A stretch of 64,000 nt of DNA. Source: Oscillospiraceae bacterium (lineage in GTDB: Bacteria > Bacillota_A > Clostridia > Oscillospirales > Ruminococcaceae). The stretch spans positions 579,473 through 643,472 of the forward strand of contig SFDQ01000001.1 in the NCBI GenBank assembly GCA_004558145.1. Direction: 5' to 3'. The translations under genes were made by a program, and so were the position numbers. The notes under the pieces were generated by a model. The model saw only the letters and a list, made by a program, of their open reading frames with translations, had not been told where the DNA came from and made no database searches. Of the stretch, positions 42,389 to 50,879 are shown one piece after another (within the stretch, counting starts at the first letter, position 1; the number at the start of each line of letters is the position of its first letter).

Positions 42389-43951
42389 ATGAACAGCAAG
42401 ACCTCCCTGCGCAAGGGCGTGTTTTTCCCTGCCTTCCTGCTGGTGCTGGGCGCCGGCGTGGTGGGGCTGGTGAACAACAAACTCCTCATCAACTGCTTTC
42501 AGGCGGTGTTCAACTGGTCCTATGTGAACCTGAGCTGGATGTATCAGTTCATCATGGCGGCGCTGTTTGTGCTGTGCTGCCTGCTGCTGTTCTCCCGCAA
42601 GGGCGACATCCGCATCGGCGGCAAGGACGCAAAACCCAAATACAGCTTCTGGACCTGGTTCGCCATGTCCCTGACCGGCGGCATCGGGGCCAGCATCGTG
42701 TCCTCGGGCGTGTCCCAGCCCATCACCTTCCTGGAGAGCGTGTGGGGCGAGCTGGAGGGCTACGGCATCGAGCCCGGCTCCTCCGAGGCGGTGCTCTTCG
42801 CTTTGGGCCGCACCTTCCACGAGTGGGCCTTCTTCCCCTACGCCTTCTACGGCGTGTGCGGGGTGCTCATCGCCTATGTGTGCTACAACAAGAAAAAGCC
42901 CCTGACCATCTCCAGCACCCTGTCGCCCCTGTTCGGCGACAAGGCGAGCCGCCCCGGCGTGGCCGCCCTGGTGGACATGTCCGCCGTGCTGGCGCTGGCG
43001 CTGGCCATCGTGGGCACGCTGGGCACCTTCATCGGCCTGGTGACCTCCTGCCTGAAGCAGGTGTACGGCCTCACGGTGGGCGCGCCGGTGATGTTCGCCG
43101 TCATGGCGGTCACCACGGTGGTGTATCTGCTGTCCACCCTGAGCGGCGTGGACAAGGGCATCAAGTTCTTCGCCCGGCTGAACTTCAAGTTCTACATGCT
43201 CCTGCTGCTGGTGGTGGCCCTGCTGGGCGGCTCACTGGCCTGGATCCTGAACACCGGCACCTCCTCCCTGGGCTACTGGCTGCAGAACCTGCCCCTGTGG
43301 ACCTTCGACACCGGCACCGCCGGCGGCGAGAACCTCATCAAGTGGTGGACCATCTACAACTGGACCTTCTGGATGGCCTTTGCGCCGGTGACCGGCGTGT
43401 TCCTGGCCCAGCTGAGCTACGGCCACACCATCCGGGAGGTGCTGATCGTCAACTGGATCATGCCCAGCCTCTTTGCGGTGGTCTGGTTCTCCGTCTTCGG
43501 CGGCTGCGCCATCGACTGGCAGCTCTCCGGCGTGGTGGATCTGGCCGCCGTGATGCAGGAGAACGGCACCTACGCCGCCATCTGGAGCTTCATCCGCCAG
43601 CTGCCCCTGAGCGCCGTTCTGGTGCCGGTGACGCTGTTCGTGATGCTCATCTCCTTTTCCACCAGCGCGGACAACAGCGTCACGGTGATCTCGGCGCTGT
43701 GCATGCGCGGGCGCAGGATCGGCGACGAGGCCCCCGCCCCGGTGAAGATCGCCTGGGGCGTGGCCATCGGGCTGCTGTCCTTCCTGCTGATGGCCTACGC
43801 CTCCGGCGGCAAGGGCAACGACGGCGTGCGCTACATGGTGGTGTCCATCGGCAGCGTGTTCTCCATCCTCATCATCCTGCAGGTCGCCGCGGCGGTGAAG
43901 GTGTTCTTCTTCCCGTCCCGCAGCGAAGACGAAGCAGATATTTCCCAATGA
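42389..43951 (+). CDS. BCCT-family transporter (betaine/carnitine/choline type)
   Basis: 520 residues, 12 membrane helices. The family signature is present as WTIYNWTFWMAFAPVTGVF and LSYGHTIREV, and the substrate-cage region has glycine-rich FAMSLTGGIGASIVSSGVSQ. BCCT carriers import trimethylammonium compounds such as glycine betaine, carnitine or choline, by sodium symport or by antiport. Last gene of the LysR-linked operon, followed by a strong hairpin. No long C-terminal osmosensing tail, so a nutritional rather than osmotic role is more likely. Confidence 0.92.
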   Translation: MNSKTSLRKGVFFPAFLLVLGAGVVGLVNNKLLINCFQAVFNWSYVNLSWMYQFIMAALFVLCCLLLFSRKGDIRIGGKDAKPKYSFWTWFAMSLTGGIGASIVSSGVSQPITFLESVWGELEGYGIEPGSSEAVLFALGRTFHEWAFFPYAFYGVCGVLIAYVCYNKKKPLTISSTLSPLFGDKASRPGVAALVDMSAVLALALAIVGTLGTFIGLVTSCLKQVYGLTVGAPVMFAVMAVTTVVYLLSTLSGVDKGIKFFARLNFKFYMLLLLVVALLGGSLAWILNTGTSSLGYWLQNLPLWTFDTGTAGGENLIKWWTIYNWTFWMAFAPVTGVFLAQLSYGHTIREVLIVNWIMPSLFAVVWFSVFGGCAIDWQLSGVVDLAAVMQENGTYAAIWSFIRQLPLSAVLVPVTLFVMLISFSTSADNSVTVISALCMRGRRIGDEAPAPVKIAWGVAIGLLSFLLMAYASGGKGNDGVRYMVVSIGSVFSILIILQVAAAVKVFFFPSRSEDEADISQ

Positions 43952-43989
43952 CCTGCCTTTTGGGCAGTGCTCCTTTTCACAACATGCGG

Positions 43990-44022
43990 AAAGCCCCGCG
44001 GAGAAGTTCTCCGCGGGGCTTT
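43990..44022. terminator. Terminator hairpin between convergent genes
   Basis: AAAGCCCCGCGGAGAA pairs with its full complement. Only three T follow directly on each strand, with a later TTCTTTTTT on the plus strand. Confidence 0.8.
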
Positions 44023-44035
44023 CTGCGTTCTTTTT

Positions 44036-45457
44036 TCAGTTGGAGCTTTCGGCGCGGGCGCTCTCTTTGCCCTCGCCGGCAAAGAACTCCCGCACAAGGC
44101 GCACCACCGTGCCGGAAAGCAGCAGCAGCGCGATGAGGTTCGGGATGGCCATCAGGCCGTTGAAGGTGTCGGCGATGCTCCACAGAAGGCCCAGGTCCAC
44201 CGTGGCGCCCAGGATGGCCACGAAGGAGTAGACCACCAGGAAGGGCCGGATGACCTTTTCGGTGCGGCACAGATAAGAGATGCAGGTGGAGCCGTAGAGC
44301 CCCCAGCCGATGATGGTGGAGAAGGCAAAGCAGCACAGCGCCACCATGGTGAACAGCGACACCCAGCTGCCGTAGGTGGCGGTGAAGCCGGAGATGGTCA
44401 GCTCGGCGCCGGCCTCGGTGCCGTAGGGCACCGGCGTGCCGCTGCACAGGATGACCAGGGCGGTGAGGGTGCAGATGACGATGGTGTCGGCAAAGACCTC
44501 GAAGATGCCGAACATGCCCTGCTTCACCGGCTTTTTGGTGTCGGCGCAGGCGTGGGCGATGCTGCCGGTGCCCAGGCCTGCCTCGTTGGAGAAGATGCCC
44601 CGGGACACGCCCTTTTTCAGGCTCAGGAACACGCTGCCCACCACGCCGCCGGTGAAGGCCCGGGGCTGGAACGCGCCGCCCACGATGGAGGCCAGCACGC
44701 CGGGCAGCTGGCGGAAGTTCAGCGCCACCACGCCCAGCGCCAGCACCACATACAGCAGCGCCATGAAGGGCACCAGCTTTTCGGCCACGCTGCCGATGCG
44801 CTTGATGCCGCCCAGCAGCACCATGGCCACCAGCATGGCCACAAAGATGCCCACGATGAGGTTGAGCATGGGCAGCGCGCTTTCGCCCGCCACGCCGTGC
44901 TGCAAGAGGGCCGCGTCGATGGAGGTGACGATGGTGTTCACCTGGGTGGCGTTGCCGGTGCCGAACACCGTGAGCACGCCGAACAGGGAATAGAGCACCG
45001 CCAGCCACTGCCAGCGTTTGCCCAGGCCGTTTTTGATGTAGTACATGGGGCCGCCGGTCCAGTTGCCCGCGGCGCTGCGCTCCCGGAAGTGGAGCGCGAG
45101 GGTGACCTCGGAGAACTTGGTGCACATGCCCAGCAGCGCCGAGCACCACATCCAGAACACCGCCCCCGGCCCGCCGATGGCGATGGCCCCCGCCACGCCG
45201 GCGATGTTGCCGGTGCCCACGGTGGCGGCCAGCGCCGTGCACACGGCCTGGAAGGGGGTCATGGCCCCGTCGGCCGCGTCCTTCTTGCGGAACATCCGCC
45301 CCAGGGTGGTGCGGATGGCATAGGGGAACTTGCGGATCTGCAAAAAGCGGGTGCGCACGCTGAGCAGCAGCCCCACGCCCAGGATGCAGACCATCGCCGG
45401 CACGCCCCAGATAAAGTCGTTGACCGCCCCGTTGACGGTCCGTATCAGTTCTACCAT
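44036..45457 (-). CDS. Alanine/glycine:cation symporter (AGCS family)
   Basis: 473 residues with about 10-11 membrane helices and the AGCS hallmarks ALAATVGTGNIAGVAGAIA and SRGIFSNEAGLGTGSIAHA. It imports alanine or glycine with sodium. GCAAGGAATT precedes the ATG. It lies 84 bp after trmB on the same strand; a hairpin in that gap (AAGGGCCC/GGGCCCTT) lacks a T-run, so read-through from trmB is possible. Nothing unusual in the sequence. Confidence 0.93.
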   Translation of the reverse strand: MVELIRTVNGAVNDFIWGVPAMVCILGVGLLLSVRTRFLQIRKFPYAIRTTLGRMFRKKDAADGAMTPFQAVCTALAATVGTGNIAGVAGAIAIGGPGAVFWMWCSALLGMCTKFSEVTLALHFRERSAAGNWTGGPMYYIKNGLGKRWQWLAVLYSLFGVLTVFGTGNATQVNTIVTSIDAALLQHGVAGESALPMLNLIVGIFVAMLVAMVLLGGIKRIGSVAEKLVPFMALLYVVLALGVVALNFRQLPGVLASIVGGAFQPRAFTGGVVGSVFLSLKKGVSRGIFSNEAGLGTGSIAHACADTKKPVKQGMFGIFEVFADTIVICTLTALVILCSGTPVPYGTEAGAELTISGFTATYGSWVSLFTMVALCCFAFSTIIGWGLYGSTCISYLCRTEKVIRPFLVVYSFVAILGATVDLGLLWSIADTFNGLMAIPNLIALLLLSGTVVRLVREFFAGEGKESARAESSN

Positions 45458-45541
45458 AATTCCTTGCTACCCCTTGCTTTTGCGCGGTGCGTCCGCGCTT
45501 TTTTCGCGCAAGGGCCCGCCGCATCGGGCCCTTTGCCGCCT

Positions 45542-46306
45542 TTAGCCCTCGCCGTGCTCGGCCCGCCAGGCGGCGCTCTCCGCCTTTTCGATGGCGGTGC
45601 GCTTTGCGATGGCCTCGGCCAGCGCCTGCTGCTCGTTTTCCAGCGGCAGCTTACGGGCGATGAGGGCCTTGGTCTTGATGCCCTGTTCGGTGAACATGGC
45701 CTCGTGCTCGGTGCGGATGTTCCAGGCCGGCTCGTCGGCGTGGAGGTCCCGCGTCTGCCAGGTGATCTCAAAGCCCGCCTCGGGGAAGTAGGCCAGGCTG
45801 TCGTTGAAGAGGCCCTCGTCGTCGGTCTTGAAGTAGACCTCGCCCCCGTCCGCCAGCATCCGCCGGTAGAGCGCCAGCTGCCGCGTGTGGGTGAGCCGGT
45901 GCTTTTTGTGGGCCAGCTTGCGGTTCCAGGGGTTGCAGAAGTTGATGTAGATGCGCTGCACCTCGTCCCGCTCGTCCATCACGTTCGCGATGCGCTCGAT
46001 GTCGAAGCTGGCGATGAGCACGTTGTCCACCGGCATGCCCTTTTCGGCGTAGGCTTTTTCGATCTTCCGCTTGGCCAGGATGAGCACCTTGTCGGTGATG
46101 TCCACCCCCAGGTAGTTCACCTCCGGGTGGGCGGAGGAAAGCTGCGCCAGATAGCCGCCCTTGCCGCAGCCCAACTCCAGATGGAAGGGCTGCTCCGGCC
46201 GGGCGAAGAGGCTGCGCCAGCGGCCCTTGTTCTCCAGCGGCTCGTGGGCGTGCCAGTCGGTGGCCAGAAGCTCCGGCCGCGCGTAGGGTTTGAATCGCAT
46301 TCTCAT
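45542..46306 (-). CDS. trmB: tRNA (guanine-N7)-methyltransferase
   Basis: 254 residues. SAM-binding motif LELGCGKGGYLAQL, acidic loop GVDITDKVLI, and NFCNPWNRKLAHKKHRLTH, the family's NFPDPWxKxRHxKRR segment in slightly diverged form. Methylates G46 of tRNA. A C-terminal extension of about 30 helical, charged residues goes beyond the usual end. AAGGAGAACC precedes the ATG. It lies 39 bp after the IclR regulator gene on the same strand. Confidence 0.93.
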   Translation of the reverse strand: MRMRFKPYARPELLATDWHAHEPLENKGRWRSLFARPEQPFHLELGCGKGGYLAQLSSAHPEVNYLGVDITDKVLILAKRKIEKAYAEKGMPVDNVLIASFDIERIANVMDERDEVQRIYINFCNPWNRKLAHKKHRLTHTRQLALYRRMLADGGEVYFKTDDEGLFNDSLAYFPEAGFEITWQTRDLHADEPAWNIRTEHEAMFTEQGIKTKALIARKLPLENEQQALAEAIAKRTAIEKAESAAWRAEHGEG

Positions 46307-46345
46307 GGATGGTTCTCCTTCGTGTTTTGTAAACAGGACCGGGGT

Positions 46346-47119
46346 TCAGGCCAGCTTTTCCGCCAGCCGCTGGCAGAGCGACTGCAGCTGGGCCACGATG
46401 GCGGACTGTTTTTCCCGGATGCGCTGGGAGGGGCCGGAGACGCTCACCGCGTACTGCGCGCCGCCCTCGGGGGCGGGCACCGGCACCGCGATGGAGCACA
46501 CGCCGGTCTCGAAGAACTGGTCGTTCACCGCGTAGCCGTCGCTGCGCACCCGGTCCAGCGCGGCGCGCAGGCCCGCACCGTCGGCGATGGAGTGGTCGGT
46601 GCGCTTTTCGAACTGCGCCGCCGCGGCATAGGCCTCCACCGCTTCGGGCCCCTCGGTGGAGAGGATGGCCAGCCCCGTGCTGCACAAATGCATCGGGCGG
46701 GATTCATACTGCGGGGTCAGCACCACCAACGTCTGCCGGGGCAGGATCTCATCCAGCAGGATGACCCGCCGGCCGTCCAGCCGCTTGCTGAAGTGCACCG
46801 TCTCGTTCACGCCGGCCGAGAGCTCCCGCAGCAGCGGGCCCGCCGTGCGGCGCACCGCGTCGTCCAGCCGCACCCCCGCGCCCAGCGCCGCCAGCCGCAC
46901 CCCCGGGGCATAGCGGCCGTCCTCCTCCAGAAAGAGGTAGCCCCGCTGCTCCAGCGTGTGCAGGATGCGGAACACCACCGTGCGGTTCATGCCGCTGCGC
47001 TGGGCCGCCTGGGCGGGGCTGAGCGCCTCGCCCTTCTCGAACAGCTGCAGCACCGTCAGCGCGCTGTCCAGCGATTTGAGCAGATATTGGTCCTTGTTGC
47101 TCTCTTTCATCCGCGTCAC
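46346..47119 (-). CDS. IclR-family transcriptional regulator
   Basis: 257 residues. Winged helix near residues 15-70 (ALSPAQAAQRSGMNRTVVFRIL, then LEQRGYLFLEEDGRYAPG) and a C-terminal IclR effector domain (MHLCSTGLAILS; AVSVSGPSQRI). GTG at 47119 follows AAAAAGGG closely; an ATG three codons later is also possible. Divergent from buk-ptb, whose promoter region carries two copies of a 15-bp palindrome, the likely operators of this protein. Confidence 0.92.
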   Translation of the reverse strand: MTRMKESNKDQYLLKSLDSALTVLQLFEKGEALSPAQAAQRSGMNRTVVFRILHTLEQRGYLFLEEDGRYAPGVRLAALGAGVRLDDAVRRTAGPLLRELSAGVNETVHFSKRLDGRRVILLDEILPRQTLVVLTPQYESRPMHLCSTGLAILSTEGPEAVEAYAAAAQFEKRTDHSIADGAGLRAALDRVRSDGYAVNDQFFETGVCSIAVPVPAPEGGAQYAVSVSGPSQRIREKQSAIVAQLQSLCQRLAEKLA

Positions 47120-47148
47120 CCGACCCTTTTTTTCTCAAAGACTGCCTC

Positions 47149-47177
47149 ATCATAGCACACGGCGGAAAAAATCGCAA
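47149..47177 (-). promoter_or_regulatory. Promoter for the IclR gene
   Basis: TTGCGA (47177-47172), 17 bases, TATGAT (47154-47149) with an extended TGC. It sits just upstream of the divergent buk promoter. Confidence 0.6.
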
Positions 47178-47185
47178 ATTTGCCC

Positions 47186-47214
47186 TTGCATTTTGGTTTT
47201 TTCTGATGTATACT
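47186..47214 (+). promoter_or_regulatory. Promoter for buk-ptb
   Basis: TTGCAT, 17 bases, TATACT. The start site near 47221 falls at the edge of the repeated palindromes. Confidence 0.75.
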
Positions 47215-47224
47215 CAAATCGCAA

Positions 47225-47259
47225 GTTCGCTTTGAGAACATTATGTTCGCTTTCAGAAC
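47225..47259 (+). promoter_or_regulatory. Double palindromic operator, probably for the IclR regulator
   Basis: GTTCGCTTTGAGAAC (47225-47239) and GTTCGCTTTCAGAAC (47245-47259) differ by one base and are spaced 20 bp centre to centre, two helical turns on one face. Each has GTTC/GAAC arms. They lie directly after the -10 box, where a bound protein would block transcription. Confidence 0.75.
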
Positions 47260-47276
47260 AGTCCGGGAGGGATCTC

Positions 47277-48338
47277 ATGAAGAAGCTCGTTGTCATCAAT
47301 CTCGGCTCCACCTCCACCAAGATCGCCTATTTCGAGGACGACCGGTGCGTGCATGCCGAGTCTCTGCCCCATCCTGCGGCGGAGATCCAGGCTTTTGCCA
47401 GCAACTGGGACCAGTACGACTACCGCAAGGCGGCCATTCTGGATTTTATGGACCGCCACGGCATCCGGCTGGAGGAGCTGGACGCCTTTGTCAGCCGGGG
47501 CGGCCACACCCAGCCCATCCACAGCGGGGTCTACCGCATCACCGAAAAGATGCTGGAGCAGTCCCGCAGCATGAAGTACGGCAACCACGTCTCCGACCTG
47601 GGGGTGCGGCTGGCCTACGACCTGGCGCCCGACAAGCAGACCGCCTTCATCGTGGACAGCCCCTGCACCGACGAATACCAGCCCCTGGCCCGCTATTCCG
47701 GCCTGGCGGAACTGCCCCGGGTGAGCCGGTTCCACGTGCTGAACCAGAAAGCCTGCGCCCGGCAGTACTGCGCCGACCACGGCGTGGAATACGCCGACGT
47801 GAACCTGGTGGTGGTGCACATGGGCGGCGGCACCTCGGTGGCGGCCCACCGCAAGGGCCTTCTGGTGGACGGCAACAACGGCCTGGACGGCGACGGCCCC
47901 TTCTCCACCGACCGCACCGGCGAGCTGCCGGTGGGCGCGCTCATCGACCTGTGCTACTCCGGCAAGTACACCCACGCCGAGATGCGCCGCAAGATCAAGG
48001 GCCAGGGCGGCATGATGTCCTATGTGCAGGACACCGACGTCAAGACCATCGAGGAGAAGGCCCTGGCGGGGGACGAGAAGTACAAGAACGCCCTGGACGC
48101 CATGATCTACCAGACCGCCCAGGAGATCGGCAAGAAGGCCGTTGTGCTGAAAGGCCAGGTGGACGCCATCCTGATGACCGGCGGCATCGCCCACAGCCAG
48201 TACATCACCGGCCAGATCAAAGACTATGTCTCCTTCATCGCGCCGGTGTACGTCTACCCGGGCGAGCGGGAGATGGAGGCGCTGGGCACCCAGTCCTACT
48301 ACGCGCTCATCGGAAAAGCGGAGGTGTTTGAAGTATGA
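47277..48338 (+). CDS. buk: Butyrate kinase
   Basis: 353 residues of the acetokinase fold. N-terminal phosphate loop VINLGSTSTKIAYF, VSRGGHTQPI, VVHMGGGTSV and the adenosine motif MTGGIAHS. It makes ATP from butyryl phosphate and ADP in fermentation, or phosphorylates branched acids in the reverse direction. GGGAGGG precedes the ATG. Overlaps ptb by four bases (ATGA). The order buk-ptb is the reverse of the ptb-buk order in solventogenic clostridia. Confidence 0.94.
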   Translation: MKKLVVINLGSTSTKIAYFEDDRCVHAESLPHPAAEIQAFASNWDQYDYRKAAILDFMDRHGIRLEELDAFVSRGGHTQPIHSGVYRITEKMLEQSRSMKYGNHVSDLGVRLAYDLAPDKQTAFIVDSPCTDEYQPLARYSGLAELPRVSRFHVLNQKACARQYCADHGVEYADVNLVVVHMGGGTSVAAHRKGLLVDGNNGLDGDGPFSTDRTGELPVGALIDLCYSGKYTHAEMRRKIKGQGGMMSYVQDTDVKTIEEKALAGDEKYKNALDAMIYQTAQEIGKKAVVLKGQVDAILMTGGIAHSQYITGQIKDYVSFIAPVYVYPGEREMEALGTQSYYALIGKAEVFEV

Positions 48339-49249
48339 TGCTGAAAAACTTTGACGAGATGGAACAGTTCGTGCTGGCCCAGCCCGCGCCCCGGAAGGTG
48401 GCGCTGGCGGCGGCCCACGACGCCGACGCCCTGGGCTCGCTGCTGATGGCGGTGGACAAGGGGGTGGCCGAGGCGGTGCTCATCGGCAAAAAGGACGAGA
48501 TCTGCGCCCTGCTCACCGGCATGGGCCGCGACCCCGGCGCCTTCACCATCATCGATGAGAGCGACGACCGGGCCATGGCCAACAAGGCGGTGGAGCTGGT
48601 GCACGAGGGCAAGGCGGACATGCCCATGAAGGGCCTGATGCACACCTCCACCTTCATGAAAGCCATTCTGGACAAGGAGACCGGCCTGCGGGAGCCGGAC
48701 GCCCTGCTCAGCCAGGCGTCCATCTTTGAAATTCCCGAGAAGGGCCGCCTGCTCATCATCTCCGACTGCGCGGTGAACATTCAGCCGGACCTGGAGCAGA
48801 AGATCAAGATCACCGAAAACGCCGTCACCCTGGCCCACACCCTGGGCATCGAACAGCCCAAGATCGCGGTGCTGTCGGCGGTGGAAGTGGTGAACCCCAA
48901 AATTCAGAACACGGTGGACGCCCGCGCCATGAAGGAGCGGCTGGAGGGCAAGTACCTCATCGACGGCCCCCTGGCGCTGGACAACGCCATCGACAAGGCC
49001 GCCGCGAAGCACAAGGGCATCGGCGGCCCGGTGGCGGGCGACGCGGACATCCTCATCGTGCCCGACCTGTGGAGCGGCAACATCTTCACCAAGGGGCTTG
49101 TGTTCTTCGCCCACCTGCGCAGCGCCGGCACCCTGAACGGCCTGAAGACCCCGGTGGTGATGAGCAGCCGCACCGACACGGTGGAGAACAAGTACCTTTC
49201 GATCCTGGCTGCGGCGCTGCAGTCCATCCAGAACAAGCGCGCGCAGTGA
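48335..49249 (+). CDS. ptb: Phosphate butyryltransferase
   Basis: 304 residues of the phosphate acyltransferase fold: DADALGSLLMAVDKGVAEAVLIG, KADMPMKGLMHTSTFMKAIL, IISDCAVNIQPDLEQK and PDLWSGNIFTKGLVFFA. It converts butyryl-CoA and phosphate to butyryl phosphate. Translationally coupled to buk. Together they form the terminal ATP-yielding step of butyrate formation, here under probable IclR control. Confidence 0.94.
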   Translation: MMLKNFDEMEQFVLAQPAPRKVALAAAHDADALGSLLMAVDKGVAEAVLIGKKDEICALLTGMGRDPGAFTIIDESDDRAMANKAVELVHEGKADMPMKGLMHTSTFMKAILDKETGLREPDALLSQASIFEIPEKGRLLIISDCAVNIQPDLEQKIKITENAVTLAHTLGIEQPKIAVLSAVEVVNPKIQNTVDARAMKERLEGKYLIDGPLALDNAIDKAAAKHKGIGGPVAGDADILIVPDLWSGNIFTKGLVFFAHLRSAGTLNGLKTPVVMSSRTDTVENKYLSILAAALQSIQNKRAQ

Positions 49250-49277
49250 GTATATAAAAAGGAAAGAGGAGAAGATC

Positions 49278-50495
49278 ATGGAAACAAAGCCCGTAAAAAA
49301 ACAGCGGAACGTAGCCATTGAGCTGTGGCGGCTCATCGTGGCGCTGGCGGCCATCGGCTTCCACGCCGGCTACATCATCGCCCGGTCCTGCAACGAGGCC
49401 ACCGGCTACTTCATGGAGACCAGCAACTGGTTCTTCGGCTCCAGCGAGGTGCTGCTGGTGTTCACCGTCACCGCCGGCTACTTCATGGCCGCCCACTTTG
49501 CCAAGCGCAAGAGCGACGCCGCCTACATGTCCCTCAGCGCCTCCCAGCGCGCCTGGGACTACACCTGGGCCCGCATCAAGACCCTGGTGCCCGTGCTCAT
49601 CATCGGCTATGTGCTGGCCATCCTGGTGTGCACCAGCTTCTACTACCCCGACTACACCCTGCACGACGTCATCGTGATGACCGTGAACAGCGTGTGGGAG
49701 TTCCTGGGCTTCCACGCCGCCGGCCTGCGCAGCATGGGCAATGAGTTCTTCAACCTGAACGGCCCCATGTGGTTCATCTCCGGCATCATCATCGCCGGCT
49801 ACTTCATGTACTGGGCCATCTGCAAGAGCGAGGACGGCTTCAGCGGCTTCTTTGCTCCCTTCGTGTCCATCTTCCTCACCGGCTGGTGGTGCTTCAGCGG
49901 CACCCGCGCCAGCCAGACCGCCTGGTCCACCTTCGGCGCGCAGACCACCTCCACCAACGGCATGGGCGGCGACGCCACCGACACCACCGCCGTCATCGGC
50001 TTCAACAACGGCGTTGTGTTCGTTGTGCTGGGCATGCTCATCGGCGTGCTGCTGTTCTATCTCATCCGCCGCCTGTCCGCCCATCAGTTCACCGCCGGCC
50101 AGAAGGCCGCCCTCACCATTCTGAACGTGGTGTGCAGCGTGCTGCTGATCTGGTACATCCTCTATCAGCCCACCTGGTTCGAGCTGGAGCGCTGGACCGT
50201 GGCCTTCCTGTGCCTGGTGGTCATCGGCCTGTCGCTGCTGAACAAGGACGGCCTCACCGCCCTTTTGAACAACCGCTACACCAGCGGCCTGCTGGCCTAT
50301 CTGGGCAGCATCTCCCTGTACATCTACATGCTGCATTACCCCGCCGTCATCGGCACCCTGCGGGTGCTGGGCCACAACACCCCCGAGACCATCTACTCCT
50401 TCTGGGAAGTGTATGTGCCCGCCACCGTGGCCACCGTGGTGCTCAGCGCTGTGGTCAACGAGATCATGAAGCGCACCATCATGAAGAAGAAATAA
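49278..50495 (+). CDS. Membrane-bound acyltransferase family 3 protein
   Basis: 405 residues, about 10 membrane helices. Family 3 features include the N-terminal helix ELWRLIVALAAIGFHAGY with the catalytic-type histidine, an FTVTAGYFMA helix, and a C-terminal YLGSISLYIYMLHYP. Such proteins O-acylate cell-surface sugars, peptidoglycan or secreted metabolites. GGAAAGAGGAG precedes the ATG, 28 bp after ptb, so it is probably expressed with butyrate metabolism. Whether a butyryl donor is used is speculation. The 3' flank is a large foldback element. Confidence 0.82.
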   Translation: METKPVKKQRNVAIELWRLIVALAAIGFHAGYIIARSCNEATGYFMETSNWFFGSSEVLLVFTVTAGYFMAAHFAKRKSDAAYMSLSASQRAWDYTWARIKTLVPVLIIGYVLAILVCTSFYYPDYTLHDVIVMTVNSVWEFLGFHAAGLRSMGNEFFNLNGPMWFISGIIIAGYFMYWAICKSEDGFSGFFAPFVSIFLTGWWCFSGTRASQTAWSTFGAQTTSTNGMGGDATDTTAVIGFNNGVVFVVLGMLIGVLLFYLIRRLSAHQFTAGQKAALTILNVVCSVLLIWYILYQPTWFELERWTVAFLCLVVIGLSLLNKDGLTALLNNRYTSGLLAYLGSISLYIYMLHYPAVIGTLRVLGHNTPETIYSFWEVYVPATVATVVLSAVVNEIMKRTIMKKK

Positions 50496-50503
50496 TCGCT
50501 CAT

Positions 50504-50788
50504 AGCCGGGGTGGCATAAGAAAACGGCGGTTCTGCCGTAGGATTTTGGCGCATAAAACAGGCAGAGCGGCACCCCCAAGCCGCAAGCAAGGCTTGCGGG
50601 GCCGCTCTTTGTGCTTTCTTCATCCAAAATCCTGGGGCAGAACTGCACAGCACCAGGAAATGGGCGATTTTGATGGGAGCGCAAGGAAAAGCACCGCAGG
50701 CACCCTTGGTGGTTGTCAAGGTGCTTTGACGCCGCGATGCCGCAAAATCGCCCTTTTCCCGGCGCCGTTTTCTTACGGCACCCCGGCT
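50504..50788. repeat. Multi-stem foldback element (structured RNA or MITE-like)
   Basis: A 285-bp non-coding block closed by 26-base imperfect terminal inverted repeats (50504-50529 with 50763-50788, 24 of 26 paired). Inside are nested or adjacent stems: 50527-50549/50624-50646 (about 20 pairs), 50564-50571/50601-50608, 50581-50588/50592-50599, 50662-50672/50743-50753 (11 perfect pairs) and 50688-50695/50720-50727. No target-site duplication is evident. Reading frames across it are Arg/Pro-rich and not coding. It could be the 3' untranslated structure of the acyltransferase transcript, an independent RNA, or a mobile miniature element. Confidence 0.7.
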
Positions 50789-50828
50789 TCTGGGCGGTTT
50801 TTCCGCCCGTTCTCTTCCTCTCAAAGGG

Positions 50829-50867
50829 AAAAGCCCCGGCTTTGCCAAAAGCAAAGCCGGGGCTTTT
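50829..50867. terminator. Bidirectional terminator
   Basis: AAAAGCCCCGGCTTTG pairs perfectly with CAAAGCCGGGGCTTTT. It serves the minus-strand AlaX-like gene and any plus-strand transcript through the foldback element. A smaller GGGCGG/CCGCCC hairpin with five T lies at 50791-50808. Confidence 0.9.
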
Positions 50868-50879
50868 CTTATTCTTCAT

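Noticed and set aside
43967..47155. Plus-strand open frame opposite agcS, trmB and the IclR gene
   Set aside because: Antisense shadow. Three unmistakable genes occupy the other strand.
50393..50854. Possible protein-coding frames across the foldback element
   Set aside because: Translations are Arg/Pro/Ala-rich, overlap the acyltransferase end, and are explained by inverted repeats.
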